A stretch of 64,000 bases of DNA. Origin: Shimia sp047124445 (GTDB lineage: Bacteria > Pseudomonadota > Alphaproteobacteria > Rhodobacterales > Rhodobacteraceae). Positions 1 through 8,296 of the stretch are shown in pieces. Under the pieces are notes generated by a model. The model was not told the origin of the DNA, did no database searches, and worked only from the letters and a program-made list of their open reading frames with translations. The position numbers were made by a program, and so were the translations under genes. Numbering within the stretch: the first letter of the stretch is position 1; each line of letters begins with the position of its first letter. The DNA lies in the NCBI RefSeq assembly GCF_047124445.1, contig NZ_CP138921.1, positions 1,178,001-1,242,000 on the forward strand, given 5' to 3'.

Positions 1-270
1 GGAGGCCGCACAGGACTTGAAGTCCGCCCAATCTTTCCAGCGAAACCCGTGCAACTGCCCACGTCGCGCCTCAAAAAACGCAATCAAGGTCTCAATATCA
101 TCCAGAGACCGCATACCAACCCCGGCATCATAGCGTCGCCGCGAATGCGCCCAGGGCGTGTTGCGCTCTTCAAAACCGTTGACCAGCGTCACCACTTCGG
201 TCCGGCGCTCAGGCCCACCGAGAGACCCAAAACTCAAACTGGCCGGAAATCGCACTTCGTGAAAACTCAT
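1..270 (-). CDS. GTA g12, distal tail protein (DUF2460/TIGR02217), partial
   Basis: This is the N-terminal 90 residues of a protein that runs off the left edge of the window. It begins MSFHEVRFPASLSFGSLGG and contains a run of charged residues followed by RRRYDAGVGMRSLDDIE, which I recognise as the DUF2460 family, the distal tail protein of the Rhodobacter-type gene transfer agent (GTA). In the particle it links the tail tube to the baseplate hub. It lies 9 bases downstream of g11, in the order expected for the cluster. A GAGGCGACG-type ribosome site precedes the ATG. Genes g13 to g15 would be expected beyond the edge, which cannot be seen here. Confidence 0.85.
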   Translation of the reverse strand, partial: MSFHEVRFPASLSFGSLGGPERRTEVVTLVNGFEERNTPWAHSRRRYDAGVGMRSLDDIETLIAFFEARRGQLHGFRWKDWADFKSCAAS

Positions 271-279
271 CGTCGCCTC

Positions 280-936
280 CTATCGGTTGCGTTTGGCCCG
301 CCCCAAGGCGCGGCTCATCTGGGTTGCAATCTGGCTTTGTGAACGGCGGAATCCATCCACATCCGGCGTGGAAATGTTCATCACCACCTGCACCGGACGG
401 CTGTCGCCCTGACTGCGCACACCCAGCTTGCCGTCCATCCCGCGCGCCAGCGGCATAATCGCCTCTGGCCCGGCTTCGCCCATCAACCCGCGCCCACCGC
501 GCATCGGGAAACTGACCGGTCCACTCACCACACCGCCATTAGCAAACGGCATCACCCGTCCCTGCGTGAATGGTGCTCCGTCGGCAAAAGGCAACAACCC
601 TTCCATCAGGCCACCAATCCCAGAGGTCACAACCTTGCCAAGCCCGTCAGTCACCGGCTTCATCGCCGCATTAAATGCCGTGTCCATCATGGACGACGCC
701 AGGGTCTTTAGCGCATCCGAGAGCTTCACACCGTCAAAGGCCAAACCGCTGAACGCCTTGCGCAAATCCTTGCTCAGGCTCTTCTCCAGAGAAGCCACGT
801 CCTGCCCTGCTGCACCGAGCACCTTACGCATGTTGCTCAGTTCCCCGTCAAAGCCAGCCATCATATCCGTGGCCTGTCCCAGGCTCATCTCCAGCGCGTC
901 AAGCTGTCCTTCAAAACTGTCAATCTCTTCCATCAC
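280..936 (-). CDS. GTA g11, short tail tape measure protein
   Basis: The protein of 218 residues has an N-terminal helical part (about residues 1-60), an apolar stretch around 75-115 (SGLAFDGVKLSDALKTLASS), and a Gly-rich end typical of phage tail tape measure proteins (FANGGVV, GLMGEAGPEAIMPLARG). Tape measure proteins set tail length and are displaced on DNA ejection. At about 218 residues this one is far shorter than in long-tailed phages, as expected for the short GTA tail. The first two codons are both ATG (936 and 933). The gene overlaps the preceding g10.1 by 17 bases. Family assignment is firm because the GEAGPEAIMPL motif and the position both fit. Confidence 0.88.
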   Translation of the reverse strand: MMEEIDSFEGQLDALEMSLGQATDMMAGFDGELSNMRKVLGAAGQDVASLEKSLSKDLRKAFSGLAFDGVKLSDALKTLASSMMDTAFNAAMKPVTDGLGKVVTSGIGGLMEGLLPFADGAPFTQGRVMPFANGGVVSGPVSFPMRGGRGLMGEAGPEAIMPLARGMDGKLGVRSQGDSRPVQVVMNISTPDVDGFRRSQSQIATQMSRALGRAKRNR

Positions 937-1129
937 CTGCCGCTCCTTCCGTATCCGGGTATGCGTCCATCAACTGTTTCAACCCTGCCCGCGCGAGTGA
1001 GGTCTCCGCACCGCCTTGCCCAAGCAACAGTGCCAATTCCGCCGGTGTGAGTTGCCAAAAATCCTGTGGCCGCAATCCGAGCCGCTGAACGCCCGCGGCC
1101 AACAAAACCGGCCAATCAAACGCTGTCAT
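920..1129 (-). CDS. GTA g10.1, tail assembly chaperone (rcc01693/TIGR02216 type)
   Basis: A 69-residue acidic protein with the typical start MTAFDWPVLLAAGVQRLGL followed by a PxxFWxLTPAEL motif. It matches the small phage tail assembly chaperone found between g10 and g11 in GTA clusters. It overlaps g10 by 14 bases and g11 by 17, implying translational coupling of the chaperones to the tape measure gene they serve. There is no catalytic motif. The function is inferred from family and position. Confidence 0.82.
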   Translation of the reverse strand: MTAFDWPVLLAAGVQRLGLRPQDFWQLTPAELALLLGQGGAETSLARAGLKQLMDAYPDTEGAAGDGRD

Positions 1130-1457
1130 GTTCTGCCGCCGTCAAAGGCCCAAATGCCCGCACCAACAACTGCGCCGCCACCCGGGCCGCCTCGATTGCG
1201 CCCCCTGCAATCTCCGCTTGCAAAAGCGAGTCTGACGCCCCCTGCCAACCACCGCCGCGCAGCCCCGCCACAATCAACGCCAGCACATCGCGTGAAGAAA
1301 ACTGGCCCCTCTCAAGCCGGCTGATCAGTGCCACCAACGTGTCCTCGCCCAACCCGGCTTCCAGCTCGGCCAAAGCCCCCAACGTGAGCTTCAACACATG
1401 CCGCCGCCCATCAATGGTCAGCGCAACTTCGCCCGCATACGGATTGGCCATGATCAC
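1116..1457 (-). CDS. GTA g10, tail assembly chaperone (GTA_gp10 family)
   Basis: A protein of 113 residues with the pattern of the gp10 family: ANPYAGEVALTIDGRRH, then LTLGALAELEAGLGEDTLVAL and a C-terminal AAEH. These proteins are thought to chaperone tail assembly together with g10.1. Two in-frame ATG codons lie close together (1457 and 1451). The gene overlaps the end of g9 (ATGA type, 1454-1457) and g10.1 at the other end, so the tail genes form one coupled run. Confidence 0.85.
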   Translation of the reverse strand: MIMANPYAGEVALTIDGRRHVLKLTLGALAELEAGLGEDTLVALISRLERGQFSSRDVLALIVAGLRGGGWQGASDSLLQAEIAGGAIEAARVAAQLLVRAFGPLTAAEHDSV

Positions 1458-1867
1458 ACCGCGGTAAAGCTCAGCGCCCCGGCACTGGCCATCGCCATCT
1501 CATAGGTCGCCTCTCCATTGTGGCTGCCCGCATACTCAATCGACGTGATCTGAAACGCACCTTCAACAATCCCGAAATCCGGGATAATCACCTGAAAGTC
1601 CGGCGTTTCCCCGTCAAAGAAGATTTGCCGCGCCCGCTCATCCGTGCTGGCATCCTTGAACACGCCCGAGCCGCTGATCCCGGCCGATTTCATGCCCGCG
1701 CCAGCCAGCAACTCGCGCCATCCGCCTTGGCTCTCAAGCGAGGTCACATCCACACTTTCCGCATTGAAACTGATGCGTGTGGCCCGCAGCCCCGCCACGG
1801 TTTCAAACGCCCCGGCTCCGGTCAGATCCACCTTGATCAGAAGGTCTTTGCCATTTTGCGCACCCAT
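1454..1867 (-). CDS. GTA g9, major tail tube protein (TP901-1 family)
   Basis: A protein of 137 residues starting MGAQNGKDLLIKVD and carrying VAGLRATRISFNAESVDVTS and GSGVFKD motifs, as in the TP901-1 major tail protein family. It polymerises into the tail tube of the GTA particle. The ATG at 1867 is preceded by a GGAGAGA ribosome site. It sits between the tail terminator (g8) and the chaperones (g10), as in the reference cluster. The length is normal for the family. Confidence 0.9.
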   Translation of the reverse strand: MGAQNGKDLLIKVDLTGAGAFETVAGLRATRISFNAESVDVTSLESQGGWRELLAGAGMKSAGISGSGVFKDASTDERARQIFFDGETPDFQVIIPDFGIVEGAFQITSIEYAGSHNGEATYEMAMASAGALSFTAV

Positions 1868-1881
1868 GATCTCTCTCCAAA

Positions 1882-2298
1882 CTAGCTATGATTGTCTTCC
1901 ACCCGCGCCACAAAGCGCAGATCCACACGGCGCATGTTTTTGCGCCCGTCCCGCTTGGCCACCGCCCGATCAAACCGCAGAAAGACCAACCGCCCTCGGT
2001 TCAGGCTCAAGTCCGCATCCACCAAACCGTCGCTCACCGCCGCCGCCGCCGCTTTCACTTTGGCAAAGCCACTTGCTTCGCCGATGACCGAGACCACAAA
2101 GCGATGCTCTGCCCCGTCACCATCTTTGTCGGACCGATCCAAGACCGTTTCCGGACCAAGAGACACAAACAAATCCGGCACCTTACCATCCGGTAACTGG
2201 TCAAAAATGTCGTTGCCAACCAGAGGGTTCAGCGCGGCGTCCGCCTGCAATGCAGCATAGACCGCCTCTTGCAGCGCCGCCCCAACTCCATAACTCAT
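1882..2298 (-). CDS. GTA g8, tail terminator (DUF3168)
   Basis: A protein of 138 residues with the DUF3168 pattern: an N-terminal helix with YAALQADAALNPLVGNDIFDQLP, then VSLGPETVLDRSDKDGDGAEHRFVVSVI. Members cap the tail tube at the head-proximal end. It overlaps the end of g7 by 4 bases (ATGA at 2295-2298), which also fixes the start. Nothing is unusual in the sequence. Confidence 0.87.
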   Translation of the reverse strand: MSYGVGAALQEAVYAALQADAALNPLVGNDIFDQLPDGKVPDLFVSLGPETVLDRSDKDGDGAEHRFVVSVIGEASGFAKVKAAAAAVSDGLVDADLSLNRGRLVFLRFDRAVAKRDGRKNMRRVDLRFVARVEDNHS

Positions 2299-2636
2299 GA
2301 CGCCACCTCTTCCGTGGTGTGACAGACCAGATACCGCCCATGCCCGTCCTTCTCTGTCACCGCATCGATGGCAAACACCCGATCCCCTTCACGAAAACGA
2401 CACTCCGGCGTTGGCCGCTGCTCTGCGCCAACAGGCGCACCACGCAGCGTGATCCGATACTTGGCCGCCGCAAGCGACATGACCCCGCCGTCCGTCTCAC
2501 GCCCGCCGCGCGCCACCACCTCGGCCCAGACCGCGCCAAGCGTTTCCCAGGTCTGGGCAAATCCACCCGCCCCGTCCGGCGCCGCCAACGGTCGCTCCAG
2601 CAGCAAGCGCCGAGACAACGTCACCGCCCCGCTCAT
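2295..2636 (-). CDS. GTA g7, head closure (stopper) protein
   Basis: A protein of 113 residues recognised as a head-tail adaptor of the phage head closure family: SGAVTLSRRLLLERP, then GGFAQTWETLGAVWAEV, an ITLRG strand and a final RYLVCHTTEEV. It plugs the filled head before tail attachment. I chose the ATG at 2636 because it overlaps the stop codon of g6 (ATGA), matching the coupling seen across this cluster; an upstream in-frame ATG at 2717 would lie inside g6 and adds a non-conserved extension. Confidence 0.86.
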   Translation of the reverse strand: MSGAVTLSRRLLLERPLAAPDGAGGFAQTWETLGAVWAEVVARGGRETDGGVMSLAAAKYRITLRGAPVGAEQRPTPECRFREGDRVFAIDAVTEKDGHGRYLVCHTTEEVAS

Positions 2637-3232
2637 AACACCGCCCCCGCGCTCAGCCGTATTGGGCGATAGCGCTCCAACAGGCTCACCACGCCAAAAG
2701 GCATACAACCTTCGCACAAAGTGGTTTCATGGCGGAACTCGTAATAATGCGCCGCCAACAACAGCACCGCCTGGCGCATGTCCGCGGGACTGTCCGACCA
2801 ACTCGCGCCGTATCCGGACACAAACCGCACCGTGGCGTTTCCATCCCTCGGAATGCTTGGTAATGCCCCGGAAACGCCCTTCAAACAGGGGTGATGCGCA
2901 TCACTGACCAACCGGTAAGCACTGGACGCAACCGCGACCACCGCCCCTTGCGCATCTTCCAGCGTTACCTCCACAACCTCAGACACCGGCGCCACCGGCA
3001 AGCCCTGCGCGGCCCCATCGCGCCAGCCATACACCGTCCAGCCAAACGTCTGTTGAAACATCACTTTGCCGGTCCGCGCTTCCACCGCGCTGATCGCTGC
3101 GCGCAAAAAACTCTCCAAAACGCTGTCCTGCAACGTATCGTCAGAAAACCCGCTTCCAAGCCGCAGGTGATCTCGAAACTCTTGAACCGGCAGCGCCTCC
3201 GTCGGCACCGAGGTCTCTTCGACTAACATCAT
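2633..3232 (-). CDS. GTA g6, head-tail connector (gp6-like)
   Basis: A protein of 199 residues of the phiE125 gp8 / HK97 gp6-like connector family. Diagnostic parts are PVQEFRDHLRLG, SFLRAAISAVEARTGKVMFQQTF and, near the end, VRFVSGYG followed by PADMRQAVLLLAAHYYE. It forms the ring under the portal. The first two codons are both ATG (3232, 3229). A 140-bp gap with no visible gene separates it from the capsid gene upstream. Confidence 0.87.
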   Translation of the reverse strand: MMLVEETSVPTEALPVQEFRDHLRLGSGFSDDTLQDSVLESFLRAAISAVEARTGKVMFQQTFGWTVYGWRDGAAQGLPVAPVSEVVEVTLEDAQGAVVAVASSAYRLVSDAHHPCLKGVSGALPSIPRDGNATVRFVSGYGASWSDSPADMRQAVLLLAAHYYEFRHETTLCEGCMPFGVVSLLERYRPIRLSAGAVL

Positions 3233-3372
3233 GGAACAACTCCAAAATTCTCGATGGTCTTTGTTGGGCGCGCGTCCTCACGTCGCTTCAACGGAGGGGG
3301 TAAGCCAGACAACGTGTGTAGTCCGACGCGCGCCCGGATGTCGGCGCTTGTGCGCCCCACCCACCCAGGAAA

Positions 3373-4557
3373 TCAGCTCACCGCAAAGCGCAGCAGCTTG
3401 ATTGCAGCAAAATCACTGACATCGCCGCCAATGCGTTTTGTGGCATAGAAAAGCACATGCGGCTTGGCGCTAAACGGATCACGCAGCACGCGCAGGTCCG
3501 GCCGCTCCGCCACCGTGTACCCAGCCGCAAAATCGCCAAAGGCAATCGCATCGGCACCGCTGGCAATGTCTGGCATGTCTTCGGCAATCAGCACCGGATA
3601 GCCCAGCAAGCGCGCAGGTTCTCCTGCCGCCAACCCATCAGACCACAAGAACCGTCCATCCGCGTCTTTGAGCTTGCGCACCGCGCCGGCTGTTTTGGAG
3701 TTCATCACAAAACTGCCGTTGGCGCGGTATTGAGCGCCCAAGGCATAAACCAGATCCACCAGCGCATCACCGCCGTTAAAATCCCCATCCACGCCCGTGG
3801 GCACATAGCCAATGTTGCCCCAGCTCCAGCTGGCGTCATCCACTGCTGTGTGGGTCAGAATGCCGGTTGGCTTGTCGACCCCATCGCCGGTGATAAAAGC
3901 CGCCGCCTCAGCGCGCGCAAACTTGTCGGCAATGCGCCCCGCCAGCCAGGCCTCAATGTCAAATGCACTGTCATCCAACAGCCGCTGCGACGCTTTGGGC
4001 AACGCCGAAAGCTCATGCAGCGGAATGGCGATGCGCTCAATGGTCGGCGTACCGGTTTCGGTGGTCGCGCTGGTCTCATCAGCCCACCCCGCGCCGGTTT
4101 CCGAGCTGTCAATCAGCACGTCATAAGACCCCGCTTCAACGGTCACCACATTGGCTACCGCGCGGATGCTGGCTGTGCTGTTGAGCACCGATTTGATGGT
4201 CTCCGCGGTCTGCGGGTCCACCAGATAGCCGCCGTCGCTGTTCACCGAAGTGGACATGGCTTTGCCTTCCAACTCAAGCCCACGCAGCCCGTCATCCTCA
4301 CCCGTGCGCAGATAGGCATCAAAGGCTTTCTGGTGTGGCGCGTCAAAATCCGTTGCCGCCGCCAAATGCGGCCGCGCCGCCTGTGTCGATTTGCGTTCAA
4401 GCATGGTCAATCGCTCTTTCTGTTGTTTGATTTCCGCGTGAATGTCACCTCGAAAGGCGTTGAAACTGCTGACGAACTCCGCCACGGCAGATTTCATTTC
4501 CTGGACCGGAGACACGCCTTCCCCGATCCGAGACTCTGTCTCGGTCTTACTCATCAC
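3373..4557 (-). CDS. GTA g5, major capsid protein (HK97 fold)
   Basis: A 394-residue HK97-type major capsid protein. Residues 1-70 form a charged scaffolding-like delta domain with a coiled coil (AEIKQQKERLTMLERKS). The mature part starts near 105 and carries the family motifs SVNSDGGYLVDPQ, TSATTETGTPTIERIAIPLHELSALPKASQRLLDDS and GDGVDKPTGIL. The delta domain is expected to be removed by the g4 protease encoded 25 bases upstream. It is the shell protein of the GTA particle. Length and domain order are normal. Confidence 0.93.
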   Translation of the reverse strand: MMSKTETESRIGEGVSPVQEMKSAVAEFVSSFNAFRGDIHAEIKQQKERLTMLERKSTQAARPHLAAATDFDAPHQKAFDAYLRTGEDDGLRGLELEGKAMSTSVNSDGGYLVDPQTAETIKSVLNSTASIRAVANVVTVEAGSYDVLIDSSETGAGWADETSATTETGTPTIERIAIPLHELSALPKASQRLLDDSAFDIEAWLAGRIADKFARAEAAAFITGDGVDKPTGILTHTAVDDASWSWGNIGYVPTGVDGDFNGGDALVDLVYALGAQYRANGSFVMNSKTAGAVRKLKDADGRFLWSDGLAAGEPARLLGYPVLIAEDMPDIASGADAIAFGDFAAGYTVAERPDLRVLRDPFSAKPHVLFYATKRIGGDVSDFAAIKLLRFAVS

Positions 4558-4582
4558 TGACTTCCCGTTTTTGTTCTGGCGC

Positions 4583-5146
4583 TTACTGCGCCGCCATCCC
4601 GCGGCTGATGCTCCGCAGATAAGCCGCCGCTTCCCGCAAGGGCAGCAGAGCGTCCTCTTTTGCGGTCAACCGCGCACTGGGCAGCATCGGAAAGGTCACA
4701 AGCGACACCTCCCAAAGCTCCAGTTCCATCAAGAGCCGCTGGCCCTGTGTGGTCTTGCTGGCCTTCTTGGTGCGGTAGCCAATCGACAGCCCGTCAATCG
4801 CCCCCGCCGCAATCAGAGCCGCCGCCTCGCGCCCCTTGGCCACATTGTCGAGCAACCGCCCTTTGACCCAAAGTCCCCGGTCATCCTCCCGCACCTCTTC
4901 CCAAAGGCCGATGGGTTGCGCCGGATCATGCTGCCACAGCATCTTCACCTGGCGCCCCTCTTTAGAAAGCCGCTCCAAGGACGCGCCATAGGCCCCTTTC
5001 TGCACGATGTCGCCACCTCGATCCGCCGTGCCGAACAAGCTCGCATATCCGCTGATCACCTGCCCGTCTTCGACGTTCAATCCATCGCCGAACCGCGCAA
5101 ACTTCCGCTCCAAACCGCTGTCTTGCATCACACACTCCTCACTCAT
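4583..5146 (-). CDS. GTA g4, HK97-family prohead protease
   Basis: A protein of 187 residues from the ATG at 5146, which overlaps the g3.5 stop codon (ATGA). It contains the HK97 prohead protease landmarks: VISGYASLFGTADRGGDIV near the N-terminus, the histidine in KMLWQHDPAQPIG, and the serine in DGLSIGYRTKKA, followed by ELWEVSLVTFPM. It matures the capsid by cutting the g5 delta domain. The proposed catalytic His and Ser are present. Confidence 0.9.
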   Translation of the reverse strand: MSEECVMQDSGLERKFARFGDGLNVEDGQVISGYASLFGTADRGGDIVQKGAYGASLERLSKEGRQVKMLWQHDPAQPIGLWEEVREDDRGLWVKGRLLDNVAKGREAAALIAAGAIDGLSIGYRTKKASKTTQGQRLLMELELWEVSLVTFPMLPSARLTAKEDALLPLREAAAYLRSISRGMAAQ

Positions 5147-5370
5147 GGCGTCACACTCAGAACCGACTGAAACGCCTGCGCCAAGATCACCCCGACCACG
5201 CCATAGACCGTCAGCCACAACCGCCGCTCCAACCGCTCAATCAACTGTTCGATCTTGTCCAAACGCCGGTTCAAACTCTCAAACTGCAACTTCGCCACCC
5301 TCTCATGCGCCTCCAGCCGCAGCCCCGGCGCACAATCAAAACTCTCAAACCCGTATCTCGGATCACCCAT
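5143..5370 (-). CDS. GTA g3.5, small coiled-coil membrane protein
   Basis: A 75-residue protein with an amphipathic coiled coil (about residues 24-50, LQFESLNRRLDKIEQLIERLERR) and a C-terminal membrane segment (TVYGVVGVILAQAFQSVL). It occupies the g3.5 slot between portal and protease and overlaps both (8 bases with g3, 4 with g4). Its role in GTA production is not known to me. The ATG at 5370 was chosen because an upstream ATG at 5424 would extend far into the portal gene. Confidence 0.7.
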   Translation of the reverse strand: MGDPRYGFESFDCAPGLRLEAHERVAKLQFESLNRRLDKIEQLIERLERRLWLTVYGVVGVILAQAFQSVLSVTP

Positions 5371-6547
5371 GGGCGCCCTCATCCGGCTCCGCTGGCAACC
5401 CCAACAACCGCCGCTTCTCCGCATCCGACAGGAACGTTGCCCCCGCCACCCGCGCCCATTGCGCGTCGCGTTCTGTGGCCAGGGCCGGCACCTGATCCAA
5501 ATCCGGTTTCAAGGTGAGCTCCTCGCCGACGTATTTCGCCAACCACGTGCCCACCGCCGCCGTCACCCGCGCTGCAAGCGGCAGCACGGTCAGCCGATAA
5601 AACGCCCGATTGGCCTCTTGGTAATTCGCATAGGTCGCGTCACCCGGAATGCCGAGCAGCATCGGCGGAACCCCAAAGGCCAGCGCGATCTCCCGAGCCG
5701 CCGCGTCCTTTGTCTTGTGAAACTCCATATCGCTTGGCGAAAACCCCATGGGTTTCCAATCCAACCCGCCTTCCAACAACATCGGACGTCCTGCATTGCG
5801 CGCGCCTTGATGATGGCTCTCCATCTCACTGACCAATCGGTCGTATTGATCCGATGACAGGCTGCCTTGCCCATCATGGCCGCGATAGACAATCGCCCCG
5901 GACGGTCGCGCTGCATTGTCCAACAGCGCCTTGGACCAACGCGAAGCGCTGTTGTGCACATCCATTGCCATCGCTGCCGCCTGCATTGGGGACAGCCCAT
6001 AGTGGTCATCTTGTGGGTGAAACGTCTTGATGTGGCAAATCGGCGAAATCTCCCCAACCGCAAACCGATGTTTGCGCGCACCCACCGCATATTCATAGCC
6101 CACCGGCCACCCATCCGCGCCGGGCACAACGCTCATCCGATCAGAGCGCAGCACGTGCAGCTCTACCGGAGTGCCACTGTCGCCGCCAACCGCTTCCATA
6201 TAGCCATCGCCAGAGAGCAAAATCTGGCCGTACAGCGCTTCAAACAGTTCCGCCTGCCCCTGCGCCCCATTTGGCGCGGTCAACAGCTTCAAAACCGGAT
6301 GGGTCTCAAACCGCTGGCGCTGATCTTGCAACACAAATGGCAACGCCGCTGCCGCCTCTGCAATCATCCGCACCGCGCGGAACCCCACCGGATTGGCGGC
6401 AAACCCCGTACGGGTCAGTGACACCGTATCGCGCGGGCTCCAAGCCACGCGACCGGCGCTGTGATAGCTCACCACCTTGCCTGTTGCGCTAGCCTTTACC
6501 TGAGGCACTGCCTCTGGGGTCTTCTTCTGCAAAAACTTCCCTAGCAT
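5363..6547 (-). CDS. GTA g3, portal protein (HK97 family)
   Basis: A 394-residue HK97-type portal protein. It shows NPVGFRAVRMIAEAAAALPFVL, then HPVLKLLTAPNG, SGDGYMEAVGG, GLSPMQAAAMAMDVHNSASRW and FGVPPMLLGIPGDATYANYQEANRAFYRLTVLPL, the last being the most diagnostic block. Twelve copies would form the DNA entry ring of the GTA head. The gene is followed by g3.5 with an 8-base overlap. Confidence 0.93.
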   Translation of the reverse strand: MLGKFLQKKTPEAVPQVKASATGKVVSYHSAGRVAWSPRDTVSLTRTGFAANPVGFRAVRMIAEAAAALPFVLQDQRQRFETHPVLKLLTAPNGAQGQAELFEALYGQILLSGDGYMEAVGGDSGTPVELHVLRSDRMSVVPGADGWPVGYEYAVGARKHRFAVGEISPICHIKTFHPQDDHYGLSPMQAAAMAMDVHNSASRWSKALLDNAARPSGAIVYRGHDGQGSLSSDQYDRLVSEMESHHQGARNAGRPMLLEGGLDWKPMGFSPSDMEFHKTKDAAAREIALAFGVPPMLLGIPGDATYANYQEANRAFYRLTVLPLAARVTAAVGTWLAKYVGEELTLKPDLDQVPALATERDAQWARVAGATFLSDAEKRRLLGLPAEPDEGAHG

Positions 6548-6678
6548 GCTCTGCCGCTCCCGGATCTCTGCGCCGCCGCTTTGGCGACCCGCTCAACTTG
6601 GTCCGTCCGCTTTGGACCCATACAGTTCTGAAGGAATTGTCTTAAATTGCAGCTTTCTCACCGTACGCAGCTGTTGCG

Positions 6679-8088
6679 TCACAGCTCCCGAAGCCTCGGG
6701 CGCCGCCAATGCGCAGATTGTTCCACGATCAGCTCATGCAGCGCCCAGACCAATGCGTCCACGCGATCCGGACTGCCCGCGCCAACAAAACCCTGCGCCG
6801 TCATCAGGCACATCTGATCTTCCAGGTCCCCCAGCCCCGCGCGATGCGACACCCGTCCCTGCTCATAGAGCGCCGCCACAGGTTCCGCCCGCGCCACTTT
6901 GCCCCGACTGGCCCGCACCGCCTTAAAGGGCACCAACGGATCCACCTGATTGATTACCGACTGCACTAGGTCTCCGCCTTGATTGACCTCCGCCACCAGC
7001 CGGTCCGCGCCCCAGCTTTCCATCGCCGTCAACGCCACCCGCGCCCATGCATCCGGCGTGGCCGCCCGCACAGTGGCGTCATCCAACACATAGGCCCGCC
7101 AGTCCTGTACCGGCCCCTTGGTGATCGCGCCAACCACGACAATCCCGCATTCATCGCTGCCGGCATGACCGGTGACCGGTGGATCCACCGCCACCACTAT
7201 CCGATCCATATCCGGCAAATCCTCAGACTGCAGCGCATCCAACTGCGCCCGTGTCCACAACGCCCCCTCAGCGTCCTCCATTAGAACACCATCAAGCTCC
7301 TGCCGTCCCAACCGCGTACCCGCATAGCGCGCTTCCACTTCGGCCAGAAAACTCGCTGCCAAATTGGCACGGTTGGCCTTTGTGGGCGCACTGGTCTGCA
7401 CCGTGCTCTCACTCTTCAGAAGCCGCTTCAAAACGCTGACATTGCGCGGCGTTGTGGTCACCACCTGTTGTGGATTGTCCCCCAGCCTCAGCGCAAACTG
7501 CAACATGTCCCATGTCGCCTGCCCTTTTCGCCATTTCGCAAGCTCGTCCACCCACGCGGCATCAAACTGCGGCCCCCGCAAGCTCTCCGGATCATGCGCC
7601 GAAAACGCCTGCGCCACAGCCCCGTTGGGCCAAACTAACCGCCGACGCCCCGCTTCCCACACAGGTCGCCGATCCGGTGGCGCACAGGCAATCAATCCGC
7701 TTTCGCCAAAAATCATCACCTCACGCACCTGATCGATGGTTTCCCCCACCAGGGCCAACCGACGCGCCTTTCCCTCATCCCGCGGCTTTGCGCCTTCAAT
7801 CATGGATCGAATCCACTCAGCACCCGCACGGGTCTTCCCCGCGCCGCGTCCGCCCAAGATCACCCAGGTCTTCCAGTCGCCCTCTGGCGGCAACTGATGC
7901 GGCATAGCCCAGAACTCAAACAAAAAGGGGAGCGCCAAGAGCTCCCCTTCCGTCAGGCTGTCCAAAAACTCACTCTGCACCGCGTGCGGCTCGGAGGCGA
8001 TCCAGGCGGCGCCCGATCGAAGATCGCGCGGCGTCGAGGTCAAGCTGTGAATGTCCTGCCGGACGGTCTGTTGCGGTGCGCTGGTCAA
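6679..8088 (-). CDS. GTA g2, terminase large subunit TerL
   Basis: TerL of 469 residues, an ATP-driven packaging motor with nuclease. The Walker A motif GGRGAGKT lies at residues 79-86, Walker B around AAWVDELAKW, coupling motif near VVTTTPRN, and the RNase H-like nuclease begins near RIVVAVDPPVTG. In a GTA it packages headfuls of host DNA. The ATG at 8088 has a well-placed GGAG six bases upstream, but it puts 119 bases of overlap with g1. A GTG at 7980 would give a shorter overlap and 433 residues but has no ribosome site, so I kept the ATG. Confidence 0.92.
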   Translation of the reverse strand: MTSAPQQTVRQDIHSLTSTPRDLRSGAAWIASEPHAVQSEFLDSLTEGELLALPFLFEFWAMPHQLPPEGDWKTWVILGGRGAGKTRAGAEWIRSMIEGAKPRDEGKARRLALVGETIDQVREVMIFGESGLIACAPPDRRPVWEAGRRRLVWPNGAVAQAFSAHDPESLRGPQFDAAWVDELAKWRKGQATWDMLQFALRLGDNPQQVVTTTPRNVSVLKRLLKSESTVQTSAPTKANRANLAASFLAEVEARYAGTRLGRQELDGVLMEDAEGALWTRAQLDALQSEDLPDMDRIVVAVDPPVTGHAGSDECGIVVVGAITKGPVQDWRAYVLDDATVRAATPDAWARVALTAMESWGADRLVAEVNQGGDLVQSVINQVDPLVPFKAVRASRGKVARAEPVAALYEQGRVSHRAGLGDLEDQMCLMTAQGFVGAGSPDRVDALVWALHELIVEQSAHWRRPRLREL

Positions 8089-8296
8089 TGTCTCTCTCCA
8101 CCAATAGCGCCAATCGCATGCACTGTCGCACTTCTGCCAGAACCCGACGCCCCGCTGCGGCTGCCTGCGGCCCCTCCTGTTGCAACGCGTGTTTCACCCG
8201 CTCCAACTCATCGGTCATCCGCCGCAACAATAGCTGCAGCGCGTCCAGTTCCTGATCCAGTACGCGTCCACCCGAAGGCGTGAAATGTTGTGTCAT
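7970..8296 (-). CDS. GTA g1, small terminase-like protein
   Basis: A 108-residue helical protein, MTQHFTPSGGRVLDQELDAL followed by a long predicted coiled coil and a basic C-terminus (RSSIGRRLDRLRAARGAE). It sits at the g1 position, which in the R. capsulatus GTA encodes the small terminase component that recruits DNA without pac-site choice. The ATG at 8296 is chosen; an in-frame ATG at 8338 would only add a weak 14-residue leader. Its 3' end overlaps the TerL start by 119 bases in another frame. Confidence 0.78.
   Translation of the reverse strand: MTQHFTPSGGRVLDQELDALQLLLRRMTDELERVKHALQQEGPQAAAAGRRVLAEVRQCMRLALLVERDIDQRTATDRPAGHSQLDLDAARSSIGRRLDRLRAARGAE

Noticed and set aside
1..8296. 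Complete active prophage
   Set aside because: There is no integrase, repressor, replication or lysis gene, and gene order is that of the GTA, so I call it a gene transfer agent cluster.
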